From the NCBI GenBank assembly GCA_022819585.1, contig JAJEGY010000016.1:1-64000 (forward strand): 64,000 bases of DNA, written 5' to 3'. Position 1 is the stretch's first letter. Every line of letters begins with the position of its first letter. Source of the DNA: Dehalococcoidia bacterium (GTDB lineage: Bacteria > Chloroflexota > Dehalococcoidia > Lucifugimonadales > Lucifugimonadaceae). Below, one piece after another: positions 26,288-35,356 of this stretch. The notes beneath the pieces are model-generated. The model was given only the letters and a program-made list of their open reading frames with translations, searched no databases and was not told where the DNA came from. The position numbers and the translations under genes were made by a program.

Positions 26288-28585
26288 CTACTTGCCTTCC
26301 ATCGCGTTCTCGTCGTCGATCCACCACTGCTCAGGGAATGCGTTTCCTGAGGTCTGGTTGTGGTATGAGAACGGCAACGGGTTCGGGATGTTCATCACGT
26401 TGTTCTTGATGATCGCGACGTATGTCGGCTTGTTCATGACTGTCGTGATCGGGTTGACGTTCAAACAGTTGAGCTCGACGACGCGTTGAAGGATCTCGTT
26501 GTACCGCGCAGGTCCAGCCGTCGACTGTGCCTCGTCGTAAAGATCCATCTGCTCTTTGATCAAGTCGTTTATTCCGCCCGGGTCCATACCGGTCTCGCCG
26601 TCGGACTGGTGCCAGTCGCCGTAGAGACGACCGGTGTTACCACCGCCGCCCACTGGCAGCAGGTGTTGCGGCGTGATCAGTGTGGTCGATCGCGGCGATG
26701 ACTCCCAGTTGGTCGTCATCAGCTCGTTGAGCAACTGGCGGTCACCGTGGAGACCGCGCTCGAGGGACTGAACCTCGGCATGGACGCCGATGTTGACTTC
26801 CCACTGTCGGGCGATCATCTCGTTGATTGCCGGGTAGTCTTCGAATGCTGCGACTACGGACGGAAGCTGAACGGTCAGCCGCTCGCCGCTAGGCATCAGG
26901 CGGAAGCCATCTCCGTCTTTCTGGTCGAGACCGATTTCATCCAAGATCGCGTTAGCCCTGTCCGGGTTGAACTGGACATCGTCCTCGCCGATGTACTTAC
27001 CGGGATTGTCCGGGTCATCGTAACCCTGGCATAGACCGGAAGTGGCACCGATGCCGAGGAAGAAGACCTCGTTGATCTGATCCCGTTGGATACCCAAGGA
27101 AAGCGCTCGACGGAACTCTACGTTCTGGAGGTAGCTCTGGATTTCGGGGTTGCCGTCCCAGGTCTCGTTGACGTAGATGTTGGCGATACCCGACTGAGGC
27201 TGGCGCCAGAACTGAATGCGGTAGCCAACAGAGGCTGCGTTCTCGAGGAAGAGTGGAAGCTTCGCGATGTTGATGTGGCGACCCATGACTGTGTAGTTAC
27301 CAGCCAGCGCGCTGAGGTTCAGTACCTCAAGGTTCTGAGCGAGGGTAAGAACAACACGATCGATGTACGGGAGCTGGTTGCCCTCGGTGTCTACCGCGTA
27401 GTAGTAAGGGTTGCGCTCGAACGACCACTCGTTGGTGTTGATGCTGCCAGTGACGCGCCATGCGGTGAGCATGGGGGCGTCGGGGTTGGCGTTGGCGTGG
27501 TTGCGGTCGAGGAAGTAGGTGTACCAGTTCTCGAAACCGGCTTCCGATGCCTTGCGCTCAGCTTCTTCCAAACCGACGAAGTCGGGGTGGAACTGCTCTA
27601 GGTAGTGCCGCGGAGCGTAGAGACCGTCACCGCCGTCACCACGTGTGTGCTGGCCGGCAACGATGACCGATGCCACCAAAGTCACGAAGGGAGCGTATGG
27701 CTCAGGTGATGTGACCTTGAATGTCTGCTCGTCGATTGCCTCGAACTGGAGCGTCTCGCCGCCCTTTTGCGTCCACGCTGGCTTGCTGGGGTTCAGCTCT
27801 TCGTTGTGGAGCATGTGGTCGACCCAGAACATGATGTCGGCCGTCGTGAACGGTTGACCGTCCGACCACTTGTGGCCCTTGCGGAGCGTAAAGGTGAACT
27901 CGGTGGCGTCTTCGTTCTGCGTCCAAGACTCGGCGATGTTGGGCTGCACCGTCAAACCAGAAACTTCGTAGAAGAGGAGGTGGTCCTTAAGCGGACGCTC
28001 CATGTTCTGACCATCTGCCGGGCCAGTGAAGCCGCGGTACCAGGTTCCGCCGTATTTTCCGATGCCGCGTGTTGGTTGCAACACGAGCGGATTCTCAGGG
28101 AGGCGCTCTTCGACTGGAGGAAGTTCACCAGCGGCGACTCGCTCGGCGAGCATTGGAGCTTCTTTAAATGACGACGGCTTAGGGAAGAGGTTCCCACTCG
28201 CGTCGTAGATGGTCGGCCACTCGTTCGGGGACACGTCACCCGTGATGTGCGGAGAGTCGACTCGGACAGGTTCGGGTGTCGGGATGACGATCTTTTCGAC
28301 CTCGACGACTTCGACGACGGTCTCGCCCGCCACTTCGACGACCTTTTCGACCTCGACGACTTCGACGACAGTATCGCCGGCTACTTCGACGACCTTTTCG
28401 ACCTCGACCTCTCTGACGACCTCTTTCTCGACCTCGACGATCTTCTCGACCTCAACGGTCTGGATCACCGTCTCACCGCCTCCACAGGCGATAGCGGTCG
28501 TGAGGGCAGCGGCCATGGCCGTGAGCGCCAAGAAAAGGATGGACCGCTTGCTCAGCAATCCTCCCGATTTCAAGCTTCGCATCAT
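26288..28585 (-). CDS. ABC transporter solute-binding lipoprotein (SBP_bac_5 family), module B
   Basis: At 765 residues this is the longest binding protein here. The signal peptide ends in the lipobox TAIAC. The stalk alternates VEVEK units with AGDTVVEVVEVEK and AGETVVEVVEVEK, so it is a tandem repeat at DNA level too (about 28300-28470). The mature part contains GIGKYGGTWYRGF and QPNIAESW, followed by a FTLRKGHKWSDG segment typical of the family. It begins module B and is transcribed divergently from module C, with a shared control region upstream. Confidence 0.93.
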   Translation of the reverse strand: MMRSLKSGGLLSKRSILFLALTAMAAALTTAIACGGGETVIQTVEVEKIVEVEKEVVREVEVEKVVEVAGDTVVEVVEVEKVVEVAGETVVEVVEVEKIVIPTPEPVRVDSPHITGDVSPNEWPTIYDASGNLFPKPSSFKEAPMLAERVAAGELPPVEERLPENPLVLQPTRGIGKYGGTWYRGFTGPADGQNMERPLKDHLLFYEVSGLTVQPNIAESWTQNEDATEFTFTLRKGHKWSDGQPFTTADIMFWVDHMLHNEELNPSKPAWTQKGGETLQFEAIDEQTFKVTSPEPYAPFVTLVASVIVAGQHTRGDGGDGLYAPRHYLEQFHPDFVGLEEAERKASEAGFENWYTYFLDRNHANANPDAPMLTAWRVTGSINTNEWSFERNPYYYAVDTEGNQLPYIDRVVLTLAQNLEVLNLSALAGNYTVMGRHINIAKLPLFLENAASVGYRIQFWRQPQSGIANIYVNETWDGNPEIQSYLQNVEFRRALSLGIQRDQINEVFFLGIGATSGLCQGYDDPDNPGKYIGEDDVQFNPDRANAILDEIGLDQKDGDGFRLMPSGERLTVQLPSVVAAFEDYPAINEMIARQWEVNIGVHAEVQSLERGLHGDRQLLNELMTTNWESSPRSTTLITPQHLLPVGGGGNTGRLYGDWHQSDGETGMDPGGINDLIKEQMDLYDEAQSTAGPARYNEILQRVVELNCLNVNPITTVMNKPTYVAIIKNNVMNIPNPLPFSYHNQTSGNAFPEQWWIDDENAMEGK

Positions 28586-28675
28586 GACACCTCTTGTGTT
28601 CTTGTCTTGCCTGGACTCCGACCATCGAATGAACGGGGCCAGAGTCGCTCAGTACGACGCGAAAACAGAAACAGT

Positions 28676-28704
28676 TTGACTCAACAAAGCCAAACCCGTA
28701 TCAC
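28676..28704 (+). promoter_or_regulatory. candidate promoter toward module C
   Basis: TTGACT (28676-28681), a 17-base spacer and TATCAC (28699-28704). It would give a long leader of about 190 bases before the ATG at 28896. Confidence 0.35.
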
Positions 28705-28730
28705 CCGCCATTCGCGCCGATGCTGGCAAA

Positions 28731-28759
28731 AAACTATATTACGCTCCGCGAAATGTCAA
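28731..28759 (-). promoter_or_regulatory. candidate promoter toward module B
   Basis: On the minus strand TTGACA (28759-28754) is followed after 17 bases by TAGTTT (28736-28731). The -35 box is perfect and transcription would enter the binding-protein gene at 28585. Confidence 0.5.
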
Positions 28760-28772
28760 ACCGTGTAAACTG

Positions 28773-28798
28773 AACTCACGATTAACGAATCGTGAGTT
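28773..28798. promoter_or_regulatory. operator-like palindrome between modules B and C
   Basis: AACTCACGATT (28773-28783) and AATCGTGAGTT (28788-28798) are perfect inverted repeats separated by AACG. The site lies just upstream of the -35 box of the module B promoter. It could bind a dimeric regulator that acts on both directions. Confidence 0.5.
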
Positions 28799-28895
28799 TC
28801 GGTTGGCGAATCATTCGAAATCCGAAGAATAGTGACGAGTATGCGACGAATACCGCAATATACCTTGGCGGACTTGATTGCAGAGGCAAGAATCC

Positions 28896-30662
28896 ATGAA
28901 AAAGAAACACATTACGCGCATACCCTTTACGTTGGGATTGATCATCGCGTGCACCTCCTTGATCGCCGTCGTCATCGGGTGTGGTGAAGAAGAACCGACG
29001 GCTACACCAGTTCCGCCGCCCACCCAAGCACCCGAGCCAACCGCTGCTCCGGCACCGACCGAAGCGCCGGAACCAACTGCTGCACCAGAACCGGCAGAGG
29101 AGGCAATGGCACCTTCTTCTGACGGTCAACGAGGCGGCTCATTGATCCGCGGCGTATCCCGAACGCTGAGGCAATGGGACTACAACACCGAGGCGGTATG
29201 GTTCGCGCCTCAGAGCCTTCAACGTCATTACAGCAACCTCGTGAGATTTGACCCGTCCGATGGCACTACCATTCTTCCTGACCTCGCAACTGAATGGAGC
29301 ATCGGTGATGGGGCCGACAGCTTCACTTTCACAATCAGGGACGGTGTGAAATTCCATGACGGTCAAGACTTGACGCTGGAGGACATCAAGTGGACGTTCG
29401 AGCGTTCGAAGTCGCCACCAGAAGGTGAGAGGTACCCACGCCTTCTCGCTCTGCAGAGCATTACAGACATAACTATCGTCGACGACAACAACATCACCAT
29501 CGAGATCGAAAACCCCAACGCTGAGTTCATTCAGAACTTCGCCGCCGCGTGGGGCATAGTCTTCGCACAGCACGTTATGGAACAAGAGGGTGGCATGAAC
29601 GGCCCCGACCGAGTTGTCGGCACTGGTCCTTTCATCATCGATGAAGCCGAGATGGAGGAGTTCGTCACTTCGCGAAGCAACCCCGATTACTTCCTGATGG
29701 CACCAGACGGCGATCCTTTCCCATATCTAGACGAGATGACGACAGTGGCATTGTCTGACGTGGAGGCGCGCATCGCTGCCATCCAGACAGGGCGTGTAGA
29801 CATCTCCAGTTTTGACCCTGCGGAGTTCGCACCTGCGGTTGGTGCTCTGAATTCCATCGGGGATTCTGTACGCATGGAGATTTCGCCACTTGCCGGGATC
29901 AACTATCTCAGCATGAACGCGAATGGTCCGCCATTCGATGACCTGAAGGCCAGGAGAGCTGCTTACCTGCTGTTCGACCGATTGCGTATGCAGCAACTCG
30001 AAAGTCTGCCGACCGGCGAGTTTGCATCGGTCCCGACTGGATTCTTCGGAACCGTAGATCCATTCATCGACGAAATCCCTGACATTTGGGAAGTCAGCAA
30101 AGATACGAGAGAAGAGGCCCTTGCCGAGGGCAAGGCTCTGGCGGACGAGCTTGGGATAACAGGATTCGAAATGGTAGTCAACTCGCGGTCGTTCTTCCAA
30201 GAGTTGGCCCAGCTAGCGGCGCAGGTCTATGCAGACGCTGGTTGGGAGGTCACGCTCAACGTAGGAGACTCCGCTGCGAATGCTGAACTGATCCAAAGCG
30301 CGAATTTCGAGATGTCGATGAGCACTCCCAATGTCGTCTTGCCGAGCGTGAGCGCGTTCCTGCTGGAGCAGTATCTACCAGGAGGTCGAGAGGCTAACGC
30401 TGCTCCCCCGCCGGATAAGGTCTACGATCTGTTGGCAGATCTGCAAGGCGCGACCGATCCTGTAGATGCCCAAGCAGCGACACGCGAGATTCAAAAGGTG
30501 ATGCGAGAAGAGTGGATTCCTGTTGTGCCGATGGGCAAACAGGTCGGATCTAGCGAGCTAATCGCCAATCACGTGCAGGACCGGCCCGGTGCCCTTGGCC
30601 AGTGGTTTAACCTGCACACTTGGATGGATGTCTGGATCGACGAAAATTCGCCTCGTAAATAG
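28896..30662 (+). CDS. ABC transporter solute-binding lipoprotein (SBP_bac_5 family), module C
   Basis: A 588-residue binding protein with lipobox VVIGC. Unlike the other six, its linker is Pro/Thr/Ala/Glu-rich (PTATPVPPPTQAPEPTAAP...) rather than a Val/Glu stalk. The ligand-binding domain has LATEWS, FTIRDGVKFHDGQDL, VGTGPF and a C-terminal WMDVWID. I chose the ATG at 28896 (MKKKH...); a TTG upstream would add six residues. It belongs to a different subfamily and heads the operon that also encodes a sulfatase. Confidence 0.92.
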   Translation: MKKKHITRIPFTLGLIIACTSLIAVVIGCGEEEPTATPVPPPTQAPEPTAAPAPTEAPEPTAAPEPAEEAMAPSSDGQRGGSLIRGVSRTLRQWDYNTEAVWFAPQSLQRHYSNLVRFDPSDGTTILPDLATEWSIGDGADSFTFTIRDGVKFHDGQDLTLEDIKWTFERSKSPPEGERYPRLLALQSITDITIVDDNNITIEIENPNAEFIQNFAAAWGIVFAQHVMEQEGGMNGPDRVVGTGPFIIDEAEMEEFVTSRSNPDYFLMAPDGDPFPYLDEMTTVALSDVEARIAAIQTGRVDISSFDPAEFAPAVGALNSIGDSVRMEISPLAGINYLSMNANGPPFDDLKARRAAYLLFDRLRMQQLESLPTGEFASVPTGFFGTVDPFIDEIPDIWEVSKDTREEALAEGKALADELGITGFEMVVNSRSFFQELAQLAAQVYADAGWEVTLNVGDSAANAELIQSANFEMSMSTPNVVLPSVSAFLLEQYLPGGREANAAPPPDKVYDLLADLQGATDPVDAQAATREIQKVMREEWIPVVPMGKQVGSSELIANHVQDRPGALGQWFNLHTWMDVWIDENSPRK

Positions 30663-30756
30663 AGGGTGATTTTTCGGCATCCAATCGGCAGCACCAATCT
30701 GAGGCAAATAAAGATGAACGGGTTGGGGCTTAACCGTTTGAACGAGGGTTGATACA

Positions 30757-31710
30757 GTGCGGGACTACATCATCCGAAGAGTCCTGTTACTCGTCCCGAA
30801 CCTGTTCATCTTGGCAACGCTCACGTTCTTTTTGGCGCGGGTGTTGCCGGGTGATGTCGCTCTCGGACTAGTCGCCGAAGACGGGAGCATTATCGACCAG
30901 GAAGCGGTTGAGGTCATACGAGAGCGCCTCGGCCTCAACGACCCTATGCCAGTCCAATATGCGCGTTGGATGTTGCAGCTCTTGCAGGGCGACCTCGGCA
31001 AGTCCGATGTGAGCGATATTTCGGTGGTGCAGGTGGTGACGGAAACAGCGGAGGTGACGTTCCTTCTGGCGATACTTTCGGTGATCATCGGGGCGGTGAT
31101 GGCGATACCTTTCGGGATCCTGTCCGCGATGATGCGTGGCAGGTGGCCGGATCAAGTGATTAGAACCTTCTCTGCGGTATTCCTCGCATTGCCCAACTTT
31201 TGGCTTGGGATCTTGCTCCTGTTGGCGTTGGTGACGTGGTTTAGTTGGAGTCCGCCGATCTTTCAAGAGACATTCTTAGACGCCCCAGTAGAGCAGTTCC
31301 AGAGATTGATCCTGCCTTCCATAGCGATCGGCACATCGTTCGCGGCGGTCGCTACTCGTCTCACTCGGTCCACGATGCTTGAGGTGCTTAATCAGGACTA
31401 CATCCGAACGGCGCGGGCCAAGGGACTTTTTCCGAACCGGGTCATCATCCGGCACGCGTTGCCGAACGCCGTCCTGCCAGTAATCACACTCTCGGCATTG
31501 CTGTTCGCAGGTTTGTTGAACGGGGCTGTAGTACTTGAACGGATTTTCGCGTTGCCGGGGATGGGTGTTGAGATCGTAACTGCGACGTCTGAACGGGACT
31601 TCCAGTTGTTGCAGGGCCTCGTGCTGGTGCTGGGCGCGTTTGTGATGGTCTGGATGTTGCTCATTGATTTGATTTACGTGGCTCTGGATAAACGGATTCA
31701 GCTCGAATGA
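30757..31710 (+). CDS. ABC transporter permease, DppB type, module C
   Basis: A 317-residue permease starting with GTG. It has the N-terminal helix, the signature ERLGLNDPMPVQYARWM, the EAA loop TARAKGLFPNRVIIRHALPN (in parts: TARAKGLF and RHALPN) and LNGAVVLERIFALPGMG near the C-terminus. Its stop overlaps the ATG of the next permease gene (ATGA), so the two are translationally coupled. Confidence 0.94.
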   Translation: MRDYIIRRVLLLVPNLFILATLTFFLARVLPGDVALGLVAEDGSIIDQEAVEVIRERLGLNDPMPVQYARWMLQLLQGDLGKSDVSDISVVQVVTETAEVTFLLAILSVIIGAVMAIPFGILSAMMRGRWPDQVIRTFSAVFLALPNFWLGILLLLALVTWFSWSPPIFQETFLDAPVEQFQRLILPSIAIGTSFAAVATRLTRSTMLEVLNQDYIRTARAKGLFPNRVIIRHALPNAVLPVITLSALLFAGLLNGAVVLERIFALPGMGVEIVTATSERDFQLLQGLVLVLGAFVMVWMLLIDLIYVALDKRIQLE

Positions 31711-32612
31711 TCACGGTTAGGGACAGTTCGGAAACCGTGCCTGAGCGAACTCCCCGGTTCGTTACGCCGGCTTGGCGCACATTGCGTAAGCATCCGACGG
31801 GAGCAGCGGGTTTGGTGATTCTGATCCTGATCCTGCTCTTCATCCTCAGCGCTGGATTTCTGACGCCTCACAAATATGACCGGACGTTGAGCGGCAAAGC
31901 AGCACCCATGATGTCGCGCGGTTTTGACGACGAGTTGTTGGTTCTAGGAGGCGATGAATTGGGGCGTGACGTCCTGACTCGGCTTCAACACGCGGGAAGA
32001 ACGTCGTTCGTCATTGGACTGGCCGCGCCGTTGCTGGGTGTAACGCTGGGTACGATCATCGGCATCGTGAGCGCGTATCGCGGTGGTGTGGTTGATCTGC
32101 TCGTTCAAAGAGTGGTTGACGTCTTGATCTCGCTACCCGGATTGGTACTGGCGATGGCGGTGACTTTGGCCTTGGGTTTCTCGGTGTGGGGGGTGATCAT
32201 CGCACTATCCCTCAATGTCGTGGGAGGATCATCTCGTGTCGTGCGTTCCCACGCGTTGACACAGTCGCAACTCGAGTATGTTCAAGCCGCACGAGCGCTG
32301 GGCGCGTCAGACCTGCGAATCATATTCCGGCACCTTTTACCCAACTCGATGGCGGTTTCATTGGTGCTCTTCACCGTGGGCGTCGGCGCGGCTATCACTG
32401 CTGAAGCAGGACTGAGCTTCCTTGGTCTCGGAGTTCAACCTCCGACCCCCAGTTGGGGCAACATGCTGACGTTTGCTCAGCAGTACTTCCGCTTTGGCGC
32501 TCACATCGCCATCATTCCGGGATTGACCATCGCGATCGTCGTCTTCGCCATAAACTTGGTCGGCGATTCTCTGCGAGACATATTGGACCCGCATCTGCGT
32601 GGTAGAGGATAG
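31707..32612 (+). CDS. ABC transporter permease, DppC type, module C
   Basis: A 301-residue partner permease with LGGDELGRDVLTRLQHAGR, EAA loop QAARALGASDLRIIFRHLLPN (in parts: ARALGASD and RHLLPN) and the late signature AEAGLSFLGLGVQPPTPSWG (exact spelling in the protein). It ends ILDPHLRGRG. The sulfatase gene follows after 17 bases, so all are likely on one transcript. Confidence 0.94.
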   Translation: MITVRDSSETVPERTPRFVTPAWRTLRKHPTGAAGLVILILILLFILSAGFLTPHKYDRTLSGKAAPMMSRGFDDELLVLGGDELGRDVLTRLQHAGRTSFVIGLAAPLLGVTLGTIIGIVSAYRGGVVDLLVQRVVDVLISLPGLVLAMAVTLALGFSVWGVIIALSLNVVGGSSRVVRSHALTQSQLEYVQAARALGASDLRIIFRHLLPNSMAVSLVLFTVGVGAAITAEAGLSFLGLGVQPPTPSWGNMLTFAQQYFRFGAHIAIIPGLTIAIVVFAINLVGDSLRDILDPHLRGRG

Positions 32613-32629
32613 ATCGGATTAACTGAGCT

Positions 32630-34345
32630 ATGGCAAACACCGACAACCCATCGTCGTCACTACCAAACGTGATCTTCATCGTCGCCGACCAGTTAAAGGC
32701 GACGGCGTTGCGGATGTACTCGGAAATTGGCATTGAAACGCCTTCCCTCGAACGACTCGCGAGCGAGGGTGTTATGTATCGACACGCATTTACTCCCCAT
32801 CCGCTGTGCGTCCCTGCACGCGCCTCGATGATGACTGGTCGATATGCACACTCCACCGGATGTCGGCGGAACGAGACATTGATGCCGTCGGGCCAGTTAC
32901 ACGCATTCCGGATCTGGAAGGAACTCGGATACACCACCGGGTTGATCGGCAAGAATCATTGCTTCATTGAGGAAGACGATTTGGATCTGCTAGATGTCCG
33001 ATGCGAGATGTCGCACGGAGGGTTGTCTAGAAACAACTACAAGGGCGAAGTTCCCGGCATCAAAGGCATGGAGTGGGTCGTGGACGAAGAAATCATCACC
33101 GAGGCGCACTCGACACGCGGCAACATGCCCGAGCAAAGCCCTAGCTTTGGGTACGCGGTGACTGATCATCCGATCGAAGGCTACTCCAATGCTGCCCTCA
33201 CGATCCAAACAAAAGAGTTCATAAATAGATTTGGGAGACCGGCAGGCAACCCCGAACGCCAACCCTTCGCGTTGCTCTTGTCCTATCCAGACCCACATCA
33301 CCCGCTTGAGGCACCTCGAAAATATGCCGAGATGGTTCCGCCGGAAAGCGTGGTGATGCCTCCGCAACGAACGGATGAATATACCGACGGATCAATTCCG
33401 ATTCGAAATCGGCAGTTGCATGACATGCTCGGCGTGAACGAGGACGATCCAGAGGACGTGCGCAACGCGATGGCGGTCTATTTGGCGATGACTCGATTCT
33501 TGGACGATGGCATTGGAGGAGTTCTCGACGCGTTAGATGAGACCGGTCTTCGAGACGAGACGATCATCGTATTTACCGCAGATCATGGCGACTTCAACGG
33601 TGAACACGATATGTTGGGCAAGGGTGGCGTGTTCTACGACGCGTTGATCCGGGTTCCGATGCTGGTTTCGTGGCCTGCCGGTGGTGTTCCGTGCGGTGTC
33701 GTAGATGAATCGATGGCCAACACTATTGATTTGCTGCCCACGATCTTGCAGCTATCGGGTGTCACGGACTTCAATTCAAACCCGCCAGATGAAGAGGGTG
33801 ATGAGATCGCGCGTCCCGGACCTCGGTTGAATTGCGATATCGGATCGGACTGGATCACGTCTGAGACCTTGCGCCGAATTCAGGGACGACCACTCCCGAC
33901 GGCTACCGATTATCCAGAACGATCCGCTGCCTTCAGTGAATACGGGACTGGAGGAACCTTCTTGACGGACGACGCGCTCAGAGGTCTCATGGATCAAGGC
34001 CGAGTTGGACGCGGTCTTCTCATGGACACGCTTTGGATACGAGAGGCTGAGGGCAGGCGCCGAATGGTGCGCACACGAGATTGGAAGTACGTGACCGATC
34101 CTGACGACCCACGTGGTTCTGGGCCGAATGGGTCTGATGAGTTGTATGACCTCGTTTCCGACCCTTGGGAGTTGACGAACGTGGCGGCCGATCCGGTCAA
34201 CGCGCCAGTCATTTCCGAAATGCGGGCACGACTCCTCAAGTGGTCCACCGATACCGAGGACTACGATCCAGTGCCGTTGCCGACGACGCTCGGAAGACTC
34301 CAATACATCGCATCGGAAGGCCGATGGTCGAATGTTCGCGGGTGA
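32630..34345 (+). CDS. type I (formylglycine-dependent) sulfatase
   Basis: A 571-residue member of the arylsulfatase/alkaline phosphatase superfamily. Metal ligands start with VADQ (Asp20), the modified cysteine lies in CVPAR (Cys60-Arg64, the C-x-P-x-R sulfatase motif), and the late metal site is DHGD (318-321) followed by GKGG. No signal peptide is seen, so it should act in the cytoplasm on an imported sulfate ester (or possibly a phosphonate ester). It lies inside a peptide-type ABC operon, between permease and ATPase genes, which points to uptake then desulfation of the same molecule. Activity needs a formylglycine-generating enzyme encoded elsewhere. Confidence 0.92.
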   Translation: MANTDNPSSSLPNVIFIVADQLKATALRMYSEIGIETPSLERLASEGVMYRHAFTPHPLCVPARASMMTGRYAHSTGCRRNETLMPSGQLHAFRIWKELGYTTGLIGKNHCFIEEDDLDLLDVRCEMSHGGLSRNNYKGEVPGIKGMEWVVDEEIITEAHSTRGNMPEQSPSFGYAVTDHPIEGYSNAALTIQTKEFINRFGRPAGNPERQPFALLLSYPDPHHPLEAPRKYAEMVPPESVVMPPQRTDEYTDGSIPIRNRQLHDMLGVNEDDPEDVRNAMAVYLAMTRFLDDGIGGVLDALDETGLRDETIIVFTADHGDFNGEHDMLGKGGVFYDALIRVPMLVSWPAGGVPCGVVDESMANTIDLLPTILQLSGVTDFNSNPPDEEGDEIARPGPRLNCDIGSDWITSETLRRIQGRPLPTATDYPERSAAFSEYGTGGTFLTDDALRGLMDQGRVGRGLLMDTLWIREAEGRRRMVRTRDWKYVTDPDDPRGSGPNGSDELYDLVSDPWELTNVAADPVNAPVISEMRARLLKWSTDTEDYDPVPLPTTLGRLQYIASEGRWSNVRG

Positions 34346-34351
34346 AGCGAA

Positions 34352-35356
34352 GTGCCTCTGCTCGAAATCGAAGATCTGAAGACCTACTTCTACGGCGATG
34401 ACACCGTAGTAAAGGCGGTCGATGGCATCACGTATGACATCGAAGAAGGCGAAACCGTCGCGCTGGTAGGGGAGAGCGGTTGCGGCAAGTCCGTTAGCTC
34501 ATTGAGCATCCTCGGATTGATACCTTCGCCTCCCGGTCGGATTGTTGATGGAGAAGTCAGATTTCGCGGGACCGATCTCTTGCAACTGTCAGCATCGGAG
34601 ATGCGTCGATACCGAAGCCGACGCATCGCCATGGTTTTCCAAGAGCCGATGTCGTCGCTCAACCCAGTGATCAACATCGAAACGCAACTCACCGAAGGCA
34701 TGATGACTCAGCTCGGTCTCACGAAGAGACAGGCAAGTGACCGCGCGTTGGAACTCCTAGAAACGGTGGGCATCTCTGATCCCGAGCGGAGATTGAAACA
34801 GTTCCCGCACGAATTCAGCGGCGGGATGCGACAGCGCGTGATGATCGCAATCGCGCTGAGTTGCGAACCAGATCTGATAATCGCCGACGAACCGACTACC
34901 TCGCTTGACGTCACGATTCAGGCTCAGATCCTAGATCTGATGCAGACGTTGACCCGCGAACGGGGTATGGCATTGCTCTTGATCACCCATAACCTGGGCG
35001 TTGTCGCACGATATGTCGAGCGCATCAACATCATGTACGCAGGACGCATCATCGAGCATGGGTCGTCAACCGATATCTTCGAGAAACCTTCCCATCCCTA
35101 CACTGTCGGTCTTCTGAACTCGATCCCCCGAATCGACCGCGACACGCGTTCCAGCCTTGATCCCATCCCCGGACAACCGCCAGACCTATCTCGACTACCG
35201 ATCGGATGCCACTTCGCCGAGAGGTGCAGGAACGTCATTGATCGTTGTGAAAATGAATACCCGCACACGGTGGTAGTCGAACCGAGCCATTCGTCTGCGT
35301 GCTGGGCAGCGGTATCAGTCTTCAGCGACTACGCGGCGCAACCAAGCCATGCTTGA
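34352..35356 (+). CDS. ABC transporter ATP-binding protein, DppD type, module C
   Basis: A 334-residue ATPase starting with GTG six bases after the sulfatase stop. It has Walker A GESGCGKSV, Q-loop FQEPMSSLNPV, signature FSGGMRQRVMIAIAL, Walker B LIIADEPTTSLD and THNLGV. The C-terminal CHFAERCRN is the oligopeptide-type extension. Its 3' end overlaps the next ATPase gene by eight bases. Confidence 0.95.
   Translation: MPLLEIEDLKTYFYGDDTVVKAVDGITYDIEEGETVALVGESGCGKSVSSLSILGLIPSPPGRIVDGEVRFRGTDLLQLSASEMRRYRSRRIAMVFQEPMSSLNPVINIETQLTEGMMTQLGLTKRQASDRALELLETVGISDPERRLKQFPHEFSGGMRQRVMIAIALSCEPDLIIADEPTTSLDVTIQAQILDLMQTLTRERGMALLLITHNLGVVARYVERINIMYAGRIIEHGSSTDIFEKPSHPYTVGLLNSIPRIDRDTRSSLDPIPGQPPDLSRLPIGCHFAERCRNVIDRCENEYPHTVVVEPSHSSACWAAVSVFSDYAAQPSHA

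Larger units (their letters stand above)
28586..28895. other. divergent control region of modules B and C
   Basis: The 310 bases between the two divergently transcribed binding-protein genes hold no supported gene. They hold candidate promoters for both directions and an operator-like palindrome. Confidence 0.65.

Noticed and set aside
28261-28490. Regular repeats resembling a tandem repeat or CRISPR-like array
   Set aside because: They encode the Val/Glu stalk of the module B lipoprotein in frame; there are no unique spacers of constant length.
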